NCBI GenBank assembly: GCA_903832325.1
Contig: CAILBC010000043.1
Location: 96,110-160,109 of the forward strand
From: an uncultured Sphingomonadales bacterium
Lineage (GTDB): Bacteria > Pseudomonadota > Alphaproteobacteria > Sphingomonadales > Sphingomonadaceae
Direction of reading: 5' to 3'
Length of the DNA: 64,000 nucleotides
Notes under the pieces: generated by a model
Seen by the model: the letters and a program-made list of their open reading frames with translations, nothing else
What the model was told of the DNA's origin: nothing
Database searches by the model: none
Position numbers and translations under genes: made by a program
Part shown: positions 17,767-29,237 of the stretch, in pieces
How the letters are laid out: the number at the start of each line of letters is the position of its first letter
How positions within the stretch are numbered: position 1 is the first letter of the stretch

Positions 17767-17790
17767 GAAAGGGGGCTTCGGCCCCCTTTC
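17767..17790. terminator. Bidirectional rho-independent terminator
   Basis: GAAAGGGGGC and GCCCCCTTTC form a perfect 10-bp stem with a TTCG tetraloop. It lies 24 bp after the TBDR stop and touches the stop codon of the convergent hutC gene. The A/T-rich ends of the stem serve as the T-tract on each strand. Confidence 0.85.
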
Positions 17791-18496
17791 AATTTCCGCC
17801 GGGGCCGAAGCGCGCGACCAGTTCATAGCGATCGGCCACGAAATGCTGGCGCACGCGGGTCACCGTATCGGTGCCGCGCCAGGTGCGTCGTTCCAGCATC
17901 AGGCACGGCGCGCCGCGTGCGATGCCCAGGGCACGGGCCACGGCGACCGGTGCGGCGGTGGCGCTGATGCGGTTTTCCGCCTCGGTCCACGGCACATGCG
18001 CGATCAGCCACGATCCGGGCGGGGTCTGCGACAGATCGGCCTCGGCTATGTCGGGCACGAGCGCCAGATTGATCATGCGCTCTTCAAAGGCGAGCGGCAG
18101 CCCTTCGGAAAAATGCACCCCCGTCACGCTCAGCACTTTGGCACGCACGCCCAGCGCTTCGGCCTCGGCCCGCGCGGGCGCGGAAATCTTGCGACTGGTA
18201 AGGTCCCAGCGATAGCTTTGCCCGCGCGCGGCGATGGCGGCGGCCAGATCGGGCACATCGAGCACCATCGACTGGGTGCGCGGTTGCGCCACGAACGATC
18301 CGGCACGTTTGCGCCGTTCCAGCATGCCATTGCCCGCCAATGCCGAAAGCGCCTTGTTCACCGTCATCCGCGCGCAGCCATATTCGGCCATCAGCTCGGT
18401 TTCTTTGGGAATGCGGTCGCCCGGGCGCAATTGTCCGCCCAGAATGGCCGCCTCGATTTCGGCGCGGATGCGTTCGTGCAGGGCAATGGGTTTCAT
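17789..18496 (-). CDS. hutC: Histidine-utilisation repressor HutC (GntR family)
   Basis: A 235-residue GntR/HutC regulator. The N-terminal winged helix spans residues 1-70 (LRPGDRIPKETELMAEYGCARMTVNKALSAL), and a UTRA ligand-binding domain follows (residues about 90-230). In known systems HutC represses hut genes and is released by urocanate. The start ATG 18496 overlaps the stop of hutF (ATGA), so it is cotranscribed with hutF and controlled by operator 3 through its own product. Three matching palindromes in the locus are its likely binding sites. Confidence 0.95.
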   Translation of the reverse strand: MKPIALHERIRAEIEAAILGGQLRPGDRIPKETELMAEYGCARMTVNKALSALAGNGMLERRKRAGSFVAQPRTQSMVLDVPDLAAAIAARGQSYRWDLTSRKISAPARAEAEALGVRAKVLSVTGVHFSEGLPLAFEERMINLALVPDIAEADLSQTPPGSWLIAHVPWTEAENRISATAAPVAVARALGIARGAPCLMLERRTWRGTDTVTRVRQHFVADRYELVARFGPGGN

Positions 18497-19851
18497 GCAA
18501 GCAATCCGGCAAGCGTCGCGCGATAGCGGGCCGCAATGGCATCGCGCGCGTGGTGGCGCCCTTGCGATACCAGCTTGACGCCATGGCGCCAGACGCAATC
18601 GACCGCGCCGCGCCCGCCGGCAAAGATCCAGCCATCGATCAGCGCATCGCCATCGCGCCCGATCAGGCACGGATGGTCGGCCCGCAGGGTGACCAGATCG
18701 GCGCTGTTTGCGACCGCTATCCCGGTTGGCGCGCCCAGCGCGGTGCCGCCGCCGGACTGGCTTTGCGCAAACAGCGCGGCGCCGGTGCTGGCGCCGGGGC
18801 CGGGGCTCAACAGGTTGCGCCCGCGATGGACCAGCCGCTGGCCATATTCATACAGGCGCAGTTCCTCGCTGGCATCGATCATCACGTTGGAATCGCTGCC
18901 CACCGCCCAGGCGCCCCCGGCCGCAGCATAATCGAGCGCGGGAAACACCCCGTCGCCCAGATTGGCCTCGGTAATCGGGCACAGCCCGGCAACCGCGCCG
19001 CTTTGCGCCAGCCGCCGGGTTTCATCGGGTGTCATGTGCGTGGCATGCACCAGGCACCACCGCGCATCGACCGGCAGCTGATCGAGCAGCCATTGCACCG
19101 GGCGGGCGCCGCTCCACGCCAGGCAATCATCCACTTCGCGCAACTGTTCGGCGATATGGATGTGGATCGGGGCACCTTGCGCCATGATTTCCAGCCCGAT
19201 CAACTGTTCGGGGGTGGCGGCGCGCAGCGAATGCGGGGCCAGCCCCAGCACCGCATCGGGCAGCGGGGCAAGCGCCTGCGCGGCAGCCCCGCGCAGGCGG
19301 GCAAATCCATCGAGGTCGTGCAGAAACCGGCGTTGGCCGGTGCCGGGTGCCTGCCCGCCAAAGCCACCATGGGCATAGAACACCGGCAACAGCGTCAGCC
19401 CGATCCCCGACAGAGACGCGGCCTCGGCAATGCTGGCACACATCTGCGCCGGATCGGCATAGGCCCGCCCCTGCGGATCGTGGTGCAGATAATGGAATTC
19501 ACCCACGCGGGTAAAGCCGGTCTCCAGCATTTCGACATAGGCGAGCGCGGCAATCGCGGCGCAATCATCGGGGTCCATCCGTTCCAGAAAGCGGTACATC
19601 ACCTCGCGCCAGGTCCAGAAGCTGTCGGAACTTTGCCCGCGCCGCTCGGCCAGGCCCGCCATGCCGCGCTGAAACGCGTGCGAATGGCAATTGCCCAGCC
19701 CGGGCAGCGCAATCGCATGGCATTCATCGTGCGGCCCTGGCGAAACCCTGATCTCGATCCGCGCGATGCGCCCGCCCGAGATCGTGACGCGCACATTGTC
19801 CTGCCATCCTGCGGGCAGCAGAGCGTGGGTGAAATGAAGCGCCTGGGCCAT
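18493..19851 (-). CDS. hutF: Formimidoylglutamate deiminase HutF
   Basis: A 452-residue amidohydrolase that converts N-formimino-L-glutamate to N-formyl-L-glutamate and ammonia, the fourth step of the five-step histidine route. Metal-site motifs are GNCHSHAFQRGMAG (HxH), HIHIAEQ, VHATHM and the late GSDSN Asp. The start ATG 19851 is favoured over an upstream extension that would enter the operator region. It is the first gene of the hutF-hutC unit, divergent from hutIHGU. HutF together with HutG separates this route from those using HutG formiminoglutamase alone. Confidence 0.95.
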   Translation of the reverse strand: MAQALHFTHALLPAGWQDNVRVTISGGRIARIEIRVSPGPHDECHAIALPGLGNCHSHAFQRGMAGLAERRGQSSDSFWTWREVMYRFLERMDPDDCAAIAALAYVEMLETGFTRVGEFHYLHHDPQGRAYADPAQMCASIAEAASLSGIGLTLLPVFYAHGGFGGQAPGTGQRRFLHDLDGFARLRGAAAQALAPLPDAVLGLAPHSLRAATPEQLIGLEIMAQGAPIHIHIAEQLREVDDCLAWSGARPVQWLLDQLPVDARWCLVHATHMTPDETRRLAQSGAVAGLCPITEANLGDGVFPALDYAAAGGAWAVGSDSNVMIDASEELRLYEYGQRLVHRGRNLLSPGPGASTGAALFAQSQSGGGTALGAPTGIAVANSADLVTLRADHPCLIGRDGDALIDGWIFAGGRGAVDCVWRHGVKLVSQGRHHARDAIAARYRATLAGLLA

Positions 19852-19934
19852 GGCGGCTGATCCCCTGTGGTTGGCGATTAACTGGCGGAACGGGTAGTCC
19901 GGGACGCACACAAGCCTCTTGCGAGCGCTTCATA

Positions 19935-19946
19935 ATGTCTATACAT
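19935..19946. promoter_or_regulatory. Probable HutC operator 3 (hutF/hutI divergent promoter)
   Basis: ATGTCTATACAT, identical to operator 1, including flanking bases (AATGTCTATACATATT in both). It lies 84 bp upstream of hutF and about 65 bp upstream of hutI, so one site can repress both operons. It sits in the 159-bp gap 19852-20010. Confidence 0.75.
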
Positions 19947-20010
19947 ATTCAGGCGGCGAGGCAATCCGCTTCGCATCCGTGTGATGGTTCAAAAGCGAAA
20001 AGGGTTGCCG

Positions 20011-21222
20011 ATGTCCGCTGGCCTGTCGTGCGATGTGCTGTGGACCGGGGCGCGGCTTTTGCCGATGACCGATCCGGCGCGGCCCGACCTGCTGATCGAT
20101 GACGCGGTGGTTGCGGCGCGCGACGGGCATATCCTTTATGCCGGGCCGCGCGATGGCGCACCGGCCTTTGTGCCCGCGCGCACGCAGGCTTGTGAAGGGC
20201 GGCTGATCACCCCCGGATTGATCGATTGCCATACGCATCTGGTCCATGGCGGCAGCCGCGCCGGCGAATTCGAGGCGCGGCTTGCCGGGGCCAGCTATGA
20301 AGCGATTGCACGCGCCGGCGGGGGCATCGTTTCAACCATGCGCGCCACGCGCGCGGCGAGCGAGGCCGATCTGGTGGCTGCCAGCGCGCCGCGCCTGGCG
20401 GAAATGCTGGCCTGCGGCGTGACCACGGTGGAAATCAAATCGGGCTATGGCCTGGAACCGGCGGCAGAGGCACGCATGCTGCGCGCGGCGCGATCGCTGG
20501 GTGCGGCGATGGATGTTTCGGTTGCCACCACGTTCCTGGGCGCCCACGCGCTGCCGCCCGAATTTGCCGGCCGCGCCGATGCCTATATCGACAGCGTGAT
20601 CGCCATGCTGCCCGATCTGGTGGGCGAAGGGCTGGTCGATGCGGTCGATGCCTTTTGCGAAGGGATCGGTTTCAATACGCAGCAGGTCGAACGCGTGTTC
20701 CTGGCCGCGCAGGCGCTGGGTCTGCCGGTGAAGCTGCACGCCGAACAGTTGTCCAATCTCCACGGCGCGGCGCTGGCGGCGCGGTACAAGGCGCTGTCGG
20801 CCGATCATCTGGAATTTCTCGATGATGCGGGGGTTGCGGCCATGGCCGCTGCGGGCACGGTGGCCACGCTGCTGCCCGGCGCCTATTACTTCACCCGCGA
20901 TACGCACCTGCCGCCAATTGCCGCCTTGCGCGCGGCCGGCGTGCCCATGGCGCTGGCGACCGATTGCAACCCCGGCACCAGCCCGCTGACCTCGCTGTTG
21001 CTGGCGATGAACATGGGCGCGACGCTGTTTCGCCTGACTGTGGCCGAATGCCTGGCCGGGGTTACCATCCATGCCGCGCGTGCGCTGGGGCGCGGCGATA
21101 TCGGTGCGCTCGCGCCAGGGTTTTGGGCGGATATGGCGGTGTGGGATGTCACCCAGCCTGCCGAACTGGTCTATCGCATCGGGGGCAGCCCCCTCCATGC
21201 CCGTGTCTGGAGAGGTCAATGA
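20011..21222 (+). CDS. hutI: Imidazolonepropionase HutI
   Basis: A 403-residue amidohydrolase that opens 4-imidazolone-5-propanoate to N-formimino-L-glutamate. Metal ligands are visible in CHTHLVHGG (HxH), LHAEQ and the late TDCNPGTSP Asp; VEIKSGYGL is the substrate-binding segment. ATG 20011 is chosen because AAAAGGG lies 6 bases upstream; an in-frame start at 19981 is possible but lacks one. It is the first gene of hutI-hutH-hutG-hutU, whose members are joined by 1-4 base overlaps. Confidence 0.96.
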   Translation: MSAGLSCDVLWTGARLLPMTDPARPDLLIDDAVVAARDGHILYAGPRDGAPAFVPARTQACEGRLITPGLIDCHTHLVHGGSRAGEFEARLAGASYEAIARAGGGIVSTMRATRAASEADLVAASAPRLAEMLACGVTTVEIKSGYGLEPAAEARMLRAARSLGAAMDVSVATTFLGAHALPPEFAGRADAYIDSVIAMLPDLVGEGLVDAVDAFCEGIGFNTQQVERVFLAAQALGLPVKLHAEQLSNLHGAALAARYKALSADHLEFLDDAGVAAMAAAGTVATLLPGAYYFTRDTHLPPIAALRAAGVPMALATDCNPGTSPLTSLLLAMNMGATLFRLTVAECLAGVTIHAARALGRGDIGALAPGFWADMAVWDVTQPAELVYRIGGSPLHARVWRGQ

Positions 21223-22748
21223 CCCCGATTGTGCTTGTTCCCGGTGCCGTTCCGCTGGCCGATTGGCGCGCGATCTGGCTTGGCGCGCCGGCGCGGCTCG
21301 ATCCCGCCGCGCAAGGGGTGATTGCCGCCAGTGCCGCCGCCGTGGCGCGCATTCTGGCGCGCGGTGAACCGGTTTACGGCATCAACACCGGCTTTGGCAA
21401 ATTGGCCAGCGTGCGCATTGATGATGCCGATCTGGCGCGGCTGCAGCGCAATATCGTGCTCAGCCATGCGGCAGGCACGGGGGCTCCTGCGCCGGTCGCG
21501 GTGGTACGGTTGATGATGGCGCTGAAGCTTGCCAGCCTGGCCCAGGGCGCCAGCGGGGTGCAGCCGGCGACGGTTGCGTTGTTGGAGGCGATGCTGCTGG
21601 CAGGCCTGACGCCGGTCGTGCCGGCGCAAGGTTCGGTGGGGGCCAGCGGCGATCTGGCGCCGCTGTCGCATATGACCGCGGCGATGATCGGGGTGGGCGA
21701 AATTGACCTGAACGGCGAACGCCTGCGTGCGCCTGACGCCCTGGCGCGTGTCGGGCTGGAGCCGGTGGTGCTGGGCCCCAAGGAAGGGCTGGCGCTGCTC
21801 AACGGCACGCAGTTTTCCACGGCCAATGCGCTGGCCGGGCTGTTCGGCGCGGAATCGCTCTATCAGGCCGCGCTGGTCAGTGGCGCGCTGTCGACCGAGG
21901 CGGCGCGCGGGTCCGATACACCGTTTGATCCGCGCATCCATGCGCTGCGCCGCCATGCCGGGCAGATCGAAACCGCCGCCGCGTTGCGCCTGCTGATGGA
22001 TGGCAGCGCGATCCGCGCCAGCCACCGCGAAAACGATCCGCGCGTGCAGGACCCTTATTGCCTGCGTTGCCAGCCGCAAGTGATGGGCGCCTGCCTGACC
22101 GTGCTGCGCCAAGCGGCGGCCACGCTTGATGCCGAAGCCAACGGCGTGTCGGACAATCCGCTGATCTTTGCCGAAACCGATGAAGCGCTGTCGGGCGGCA
22201 ATTTCCATGCCGAACCGGTCGCCTTTGCCGCCGACATGATCGCGCTGGCGGTGTGCGAAATCGGATCGATTGCCGAACGACGCATTGCCATGCTGGTCGA
22301 TCCGGCGCTGTCGGCGCTGCCGGCGTTTCTTACCCCGCGCCCGGGGCTCAATTCGGGGTTCATGATCCCGCAAGTTACCGCCGCGGCGCTGGTTTCTGAA
22401 AACAAGCAGATGGCCTATCCGGCAAGCGTCGATTCGATCCCCACCAGCGCCAATCAGGAAGACCACGTGTCGATGGCGGCCCATGGCGCGCGGCGCCTGG
22501 CGGCAATGGTTGCCAATGCGCAGGCGGTCATCGGCATCGAATATCTTGCTGCGGTGCAGGGGCTGGAATTCCACGCTCCGCTGCAATCATCGGCGGCGCT
22601 GGAGGCGGCGCGCGCGCTGTTGCGGGTGCACGTGCCCGCGCTCGATGAAGATCGGCATTTTCACCCCGATATGGAGGCCGCCAATAGTCTGGTGCGCAGC
22701 GGGGCGCTGATCGATGCCGTGGGCCAGCCGCTGCCCGGGGTGTGCTGA
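21219..22748 (+). CDS. hutH: Histidine ammonia-lyase HutH
   Basis: A 509-residue enzyme that deaminates L-histidine to urocanate. The MIO-forming Ala-Ser-Gly is at residues 142-144 within GSVGASGDLAPLSH, the standard position. YGINTGFG, SHAAGTG, LLNGTQ, QDPYCLR, SDNP and NQEDHVS complete the active site. The start ATG 21219 overlaps the hutI stop (ATGA). This is the functional lyase of the locus, in contrast to the MIO-less paralogue at 13536. Confidence 0.97.
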   Translation: MTPIVLVPGAVPLADWRAIWLGAPARLDPAAQGVIAASAAAVARILARGEPVYGINTGFGKLASVRIDDADLARLQRNIVLSHAAGTGAPAPVAVVRLMMALKLASLAQGASGVQPATVALLEAMLLAGLTPVVPAQGSVGASGDLAPLSHMTAAMIGVGEIDLNGERLRAPDALARVGLEPVVLGPKEGLALLNGTQFSTANALAGLFGAESLYQAALVSGALSTEAARGSDTPFDPRIHALRRHAGQIETAAALRLLMDGSAIRASHRENDPRVQDPYCLRCQPQVMGACLTVLRQAAATLDAEANGVSDNPLIFAETDEALSGGNFHAEPVAFAADMIALAVCEIGSIAERRIAMLVDPALSALPAFLTPRPGLNSGFMIPQVTAAALVSENKQMAYPASVDSIPTSANQEDHVSMAAHGARRLAAMVANAQAVIGIEYLAAVQGLEFHAPLQSSAALEAARALLRVHVPALDEDRHFHPDMEAANSLVRSGALIDAVGQPLPGVC

Positions 22749-23553
22749 TGGACTGGTTGCAGGTTCACCGTGGCGCCGCGCCGCTGATTGTTGCCCTTCC
22801 GCACGGCGGCACCGATCTGGCGGGGCTGGACGCGCAATTTGTCTCAGCCTGGCTGGCGCAGCGCGATGCCGATTGGTGGATTGCCGATCTTTACGCATTT
22901 GTGCGCGATCAGGGCGCCACCACGGTTGCCACCACGATCAGCCGCAGCGTGATCGATTGCAACCGCGATCCTTCGGGCGCCTCGCTCTATCCGGGGCAGG
23001 CGACCACCGAGCTGGTGCCGACCACGACTTTTGATGGCGAACCGCTTTATGCAGGGGCCGGGCCCGATGCTGCGGCCATTGCCGCCCGGCGCGCCGCGTA
23101 TTTTGACCCCTATCACGCGGCGCTGGCCACCGAAATTGCGCGGTTGCGCGCCGATCACCCGCGCGTGGTGGTCTATGATGCGCATTCGATCCGCAGCCGC
23201 ATTCCGCGCCTGTTCGATGGCGATCTGCCGCAGTTCAACATCGGCACCAACAGCGGCCAGACTTGCGCGCCCGCGCTTGCCGCGGCGATTGCCGGGGCCT
23301 GTGCCGCATCGGGGCTGGGCCATGTCGTCAATGGCCGGTTCAAGGGCGGATGGACCACGCGCCATTATGGCCGGCCCGAAACGGGCGTCCATGCCGTGCA
23401 AATGGAACTCGCGCTGCGCGGTTATGTGACCGAGCCCGATACCCCTGGCCTGTCCAACTGGCCGGCACCGCTTCACCCCGCGCCCGCCATCGCCCCCACT
23501 TTGCGCCGCGTGATCGACGCCGCGCTCGCCTTTGCCAATTCGGGAGAAACCGC

Positions 23554-23557
<4 letters not shown>
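22748..23557 (+). CDS. hutG: N-formylglutamate deformylase HutG
   Basis: A 269-residue N-formylglutamate amidohydrolase giving glutamate and formate, the last step of the pathway. Family landmarks are IVALPHGGTDLAG (residues about 14-26), VYDAHSIRSRIPRLFDG with a probable metal His, and GRFKGGWTTRHYGRP. The start ATG 22748 overlaps the last base of the hutH stop (TGATG), and the stop overlaps hutU (ATGA). Its gene order after hutH matches the HutF-dependent route. Confidence 0.95.
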
Positions 23558-25239
<1,682 letters not shown>

Positions 25240-25381
25240 ACCACCACGATGCGGGCAGGGCTTGCCATTGGCCGCCCTGTTCCCAACCTGTCATGATTTG
25301 CGCCTATCGCTTGGCGATTGCGCGGGGTTGGGCAGGCGGGGTTGGGTCCACGGGCCCGGCACGCGGGAAAGGCAGGTTGGC

Positions 25382-26638
25382 ATGCGCTTCTGGTTGAAAC
25401 GGCGTCATCCTGCGCGCGCGCGTGGCGGCGCAGTCCTTGCCGTGGTGGCGGCGCTGGGCGTGTTCGGCCCCACCCCTGCGGCAGCAGACCCAGGGCAGCA
25501 GGGCACGCTCGATCGGGTGGTGATCGTGATGCGCCACGGGGTGCGGCCGCCGACCAGGGCCATGCCGCTGCCCGACGGCATGACCGCGCGCATCTGGCCG
25601 TCATGGCCGGTCCCGCCGGGCTGGCTGACCCCGCATGGCGAAGCGGCGGTGGCGCTGGCGGCACAATTCGATGCCCAGCGTTATGCGCCGCTGGTCCCGT
25701 CTGGCTGCCCAACCGCGGCGCAAGTGCGCTTTGTTGCCGATACCGATCAGCGCACGCTGCGCACGGCCCAGGTCTATGCCGATACGCTGTTTGCAGGGTG
25801 CCAGGTGCCGGTTGAAAACGTGGGCGCTGGCACGCGCGACCCCCGGTTTTCCCCGTTTGACGGCCCCGATGTGATCGATCCGGCGCTTGCCGTCGCGGCG
25901 ATCACCGCGGCCTTGCCCGATGGCGGCACGGCCGCGATCGACCGCGCCAATCACGATCGCCTTGCCCGGCTCGATGCCGTGCTCGGCTGTTGCCGTCCCC
26001 CGGCTTGCGCGCCCGGGCAGGCGACCTGCCATCTGACCGACCTGCCGCTTACCATTGCGGCGGGCAAGGGGCGTGCCCGCGTGACGGGCGGCCTGATGAT
26101 CGCCGCCTCGCTGGCGCAAACGCTGCTGTTGGAATATGCCGAGGGCAAGCCGATGGGTGACGTGGGCTGGGGCGCAGTTTCCGCCGCCGATATCACCGAC
26201 TTGTCGAATCTCCACGCGCTCGATTTCGCCCTGACCGATCGGCCGCCGGCCATCGCGCGCGCCGGCGCCAGGGCGCTGCTGCAAACCGTCGCCGCAGCCT
26301 TGCAGGATCAGACAGGGGCAAAGTTTACCGTTCTTGTCGGGCATGATGCCAATCTGGCGTTGATCGGCGGGGCGCTTGGCCTGCATTGGCAGGCCAGGGG
26401 CTTTGGCGCCGATGATCCCGCGCCGGGCGGGGCGCTGATGTTCGAATTGTGGCATGACCGCGCCGGCACACCGCAAGTTCGAGTGCGCTATCGGTCACCA
26501 TCGCTCGACGCGATCCGCATGCTTCAGCTGCTATCCGCCGGCGATACGCAGGCGCTGGCCTTTCGCGCCTGCGCCGCCGGCGGATCGTGTTCGATCGGGA
26601 AATTCGCCGCGCTGGTTGATGCGATGGGCGCGCGCTGA
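25382..26638 (+). CDS. Histidine acid phosphatase (phytase/glucose-1-phosphatase type), exported
   Basis: A 418-residue branch 2 histidine phosphatase. The catalytic motif RHGVRPPT is near residue 50 and the proton-donor HD motif is in VGHDANLALIG near residue 325. A basic N-terminus (MRFWLKRRH), a hydrophobic stretch and a PAAADP cleavage region suggest export to the periplasm. Several Cys pairs fit disulfides. Known relatives release phosphate from glucose-1-phosphate or phytate. The start ATG 25382 gives a clean signal peptide. It has no operon partner; the preceding gap 25240-25381 shows no distinct promoter. Confidence 0.88.
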   Translation: MRFWLKRRHPARARGGAVLAVVAALGVFGPTPAAADPGQQGTLDRVVIVMRHGVRPPTRAMPLPDGMTARIWPSWPVPPGWLTPHGEAAVALAAQFDAQRYAPLVPSGCPTAAQVRFVADTDQRTLRTAQVYADTLFAGCQVPVENVGAGTRDPRFSPFDGPDVIDPALAVAAITAALPDGGTAAIDRANHDRLARLDAVLGCCRPPACAPGQATCHLTDLPLTIAAGKGRARVTGGLMIAASLAQTLLLEYAEGKPMGDVGWGAVSAADITDLSNLHALDFALTDRPPAIARAGARALLQTVAAALQDQTGAKFTVLVGHDANLALIGGALGLHWQARGFGADDPAPGGALMFELWHDRAGTPQVRVRYRSPSLDAIRMLQLLSAGDTQALAFRACAAGGSCSIGKFAALVDAMGAR

Positions 26639-26780
26639 TTCGCTGCAAACACGGGGTATTCTGGGCAATCGGGGCGCTTTTCTGCGGATTTGCGCCGCTG
26701 CGGTGAAACTTGGTTAACGGTTTTCGCATAAGTCCGATGCTGAATGGCGCGATGGCGCGGCGGGCAGGGGTTTATTGCGC

Positions 26781-29129
26781 GTGGATGCAGGAACTGTGGC
26801 GGATCGGCCGGTAATGGCAGGCAATGCGGCGCGGGCGCGCCTGGCGGGGGCCGGCGGCGTCTGGCTTTATACCGTGGCGATATTCGTCAGCGCGTTTCTG
26901 GTGTTCGAAGTTGAACCGATGGTCGCGCGCATGCTGTTGCCGCAACTGGGCGGAGCGCCGGCGGTGTGGAATACCGCGATGGCGTTTTTCCAGTTCGCGC
27001 TGCTGGCGGGCTATGGCTATGCCCATGCCTTGCAGAAACTGCGCGTCGTGCGCATGCAAATGCTTGTGCACCTGGGCGTGCTTGGCCTGTCGGCGCTGGT
27101 GCTGCCGATGCATCTCAGCACGCTGATCGGGCCGCCGGCGGCGGCTGGATCGCCCATCGGGTGGACACTGGCCGAACTTGCGCTGTCAGTCGGCGCACCC
27201 TTTGCCACCTTGAGCGCGACTGCACCGCTGCTGCAGGCGTGGTTCGCGCGCACCCGGGCGGCGGACCACGGCCATGGCACGTACCGTCTTTATGCCGCGA
27301 GCAATTTCGGATCGTTGCTCGCCCTGCTCAGCTATCCTGCTGTGGTTGAACCGTTTTTGCACGTCAGCACGCAGCGGCTGGTCTGGTCGATCGGTTATGG
27401 CGGGTTTGTCCTGCTGACGATAACGATCCTGCTCACTGCCGGCCGCCGCGCGGCGCAGGCCCACGACGACGCCGCGCGCCCGCGCGAAATGGCCACTGTT
27501 CGCCCTGCAACGGCGCGTCCGGGCTGGGGCGAATTGCTGCTGTGGGTCCTGCTGGCGGCGGCACCTTCGTCGCTGATGCTGGGGGTGACCACGCAGTTGA
27601 CCACCGATGTGGGGTCGGCGCCGTTCCTGTGGCTGCTGCCGCTGGCGCTCTATCTTGTCACGTTCATCCTCGCCTTTGGCGACAGCAAGGTGATCAGCCC
27701 GGGTTTCGCGCTTGGCCTCCAGGCCGCAGCCGCAGCGGCCTGCGTGTTCAGCATGCCGTTTGGCGGTGTGGCGATCGGGTTGCAATTGACGGTGCACTTG
27801 CTGTGCTTTTTCCTTACCGCGCTGGTCTGCCATGTGGCGCTGGCGGCGCGGAGGCCGGCGCCTGATCATCTCACGCTGTTTTACCTGTGCCTGTCGCTTG
27901 GCGGGGTGATCGGCGGCAGTTTCAATGCCTTGCTGGCGCCGGTGGTGTTTCGCACAGTGGTCGAATATCCGCTGGTGCTTACGCTGTCGTGCCTTGCGCG
28001 GCCCTGGGGCGGGGCGACGCTGGCGCAACCGTTCCGCGCGCAGTGGCGCACCGTCGCGCTGGCGCTGGGTGCGATCGGCTGTGCGCTGGGCATGGTGCTG
28101 TTTCCGGGGCTGCTGCCGCTGGCGCATCGCGCCGGCGCGCTTTTTCACGGGGTGCTGGCCCATGGATTGGAAGTGCTCGCATCTGGCGGCACGGCGGCGT
28201 TGCTGTTTCTGCTGGCGGTGGTTGGCGCGTTTCTGGTGCGCAATCATGCCGTGTGGTTCACCACCAGCCTGGGCGTCACGGCGCTGTGCGCTGCGCAAGT
28301 GGGCGACAAGGCGCATGTGCTGGCGGTTGATCGCTCGTTCTTTGGCGTGATCAAGGTTTCGGCGGCGGTCGATCCGGTGATCGGTCCGATCCATCGCATG
28401 ATGAACGGCACCACGCTTCATGGCGCGCAGGCGCTGACCCCGGGGATGGAATGCCGCCCGTTGACGTATTATGCGCCGACCACCGGGATCGGCGAAACGG
28501 TGACCGCGCTGCAATCGGTGCGCCCGTCGCTGGTCTGGGCGACAGTGGGCCTGGGGACGGGCGCGCTGGCCGCTTATGTGCGACCGGCCGACCGGCTGAC
28601 TTATTACGAGATCGATCCGCTGGTGGTGCGTTATGCCACCGATCCGCGCTATTTTACCTATACCCGCCATTGTGCCGCTGCGCCGGTGCGGTTTGAACTG
28701 GGCGATGCGCGGCTGACGCTGGCAAAGCTGGCCCCGGCATCGCAGGACCTGATGATCATCGATGCCTTTTCCTCCGACGCGGTGCCCGCGCATCTGCTGA
28801 CGGTGGAGGCCGTGCGGATGTATCTGTCAAAGCTGAGGCCCGATGGCGTGCTGCTGTTTCATTTGTCCAACCGCCATCTGGAACTGCGCGATCCGGTGCT
28901 GGCCGCGGTGCGCGCAGCGGGCGCGACCGGCGTATCGCAAGTGCGGCTGCAAAAGGGGCCGTTCTCTGTCGCTGCAACGTCGACATCGGTCGTGGTGGCC
29001 AGCCGGTCGCGCGCCGCGCTCGATCCGGTGATCCGCGCGGGCGGCTTTGTGGCGCGCGATCCCGGCAAAGTTGCCGCCTGGACCGACGATTATACCAATC
29101 TGATCGGGGCGATGCTGGCGCACAAGTAA
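26781..29129 (+). CDS. Polytopic membrane protein with spermidine-synthase-like SAM-dependent domain
   Basis: A protein of about 782 residues. The first part (to about residue 500) is rich in hydrophobic segments. The last 250 residues resemble the spermidine synthase/methyltransferase fold: VGLGTGALAAY (SAM or nucleoside site), YEIDPLVVRYA and DAFSSDAVPAHLLTVEAVRMY. Such fused membrane proteins are widespread and mostly uncharacterised; polyamine synthesis is not established. The start is uncertain: GTG 26781 has AGGGG 10 bases upstream, while TTG 26775 and ATG 26814 are alternatives. The 142-bp gap before it shows nothing definite. Confidence 0.8.
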   Translation: MDAGTVADRPVMAGNAARARLAGAGGVWLYTVAIFVSAFLVFEVEPMVARMLLPQLGGAPAVWNTAMAFFQFALLAGYGYAHALQKLRVVRMQMLVHLGVLGLSALVLPMHLSTLIGPPAAAGSPIGWTLAELALSVGAPFATLSATAPLLQAWFARTRAADHGHGTYRLYAASNFGSLLALLSYPAVVEPFLHVSTQRLVWSIGYGGFVLLTITILLTAGRRAAQAHDDAARPREMATVRPATARPGWGELLLWVLLAAAPSSLMLGVTTQLTTDVGSAPFLWLLPLALYLVTFILAFGDSKVISPGFALGLQAAAAAACVFSMPFGGVAIGLQLTVHLLCFFLTALVCHVALAARRPAPDHLTLFYLCLSLGGVIGGSFNALLAPVVFRTVVEYPLVLTLSCLARPWGGATLAQPFRAQWRTVALALGAIGCALGMVLFPGLLPLAHRAGALFHGVLAHGLEVLASGGTAALLFLLAVVGAFLVRNHAVWFTTSLGVTALCAAQVGDKAHVLAVDRSFFGVIKVSAAVDPVIGPIHRMMNGTTLHGAQALTPGMECRPLTYYAPTTGIGETVTALQSVRPSLVWATVGLGTGALAAYVRPADRLTYYEIDPLVVRYATDPRYFTYTRHCAAAPVRFELGDARLTLAKLAPASQDLMIIDAFSSDAVPAHLLTVEAVRMYLSKLRPDGVLLFHLSNRHLELRDPVLAAVRAAGATGVSQVRLQKGPFSVAATSTSVVVASRSRAALDPVIRAGGFVARDPGKVAAWTDDYTNLIGAMLAHK

Positions 29130-29160
29130 CCCCGCGCCAATCACTTGGAAAATCGCATTG

Positions 29161-29170
29161 CAAACGATTG
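29161..29170. promoter_or_regulatory. LacI-type operator core upstream of the MFS transporter
   Basis: CAAACGATTG, matching CAAnCGnTTG with the central CG typical of LacI-family sites, within TTGCAAACGATTGTTGCC. The same TTGCAAACGATTG lies upstream of the sugar TBDR gene. It is 68 bp before the transporter start. Confidence 0.65.
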
Positions 29171-29237
29171 TTGCCAGCGTCCCGACAATGTGACATGACG
29201 CGCCTGAGGGCCGACAGTGCCCCGGGGGAGAGTCGTG

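Noticed and set aside
23263..23553. N-terminal extension of HutU by 97 codons
   Set aside because: It is the out-of-frame shadow of hutG; urocanase begins near the ATG at 23554, which overlaps the hutG stop.
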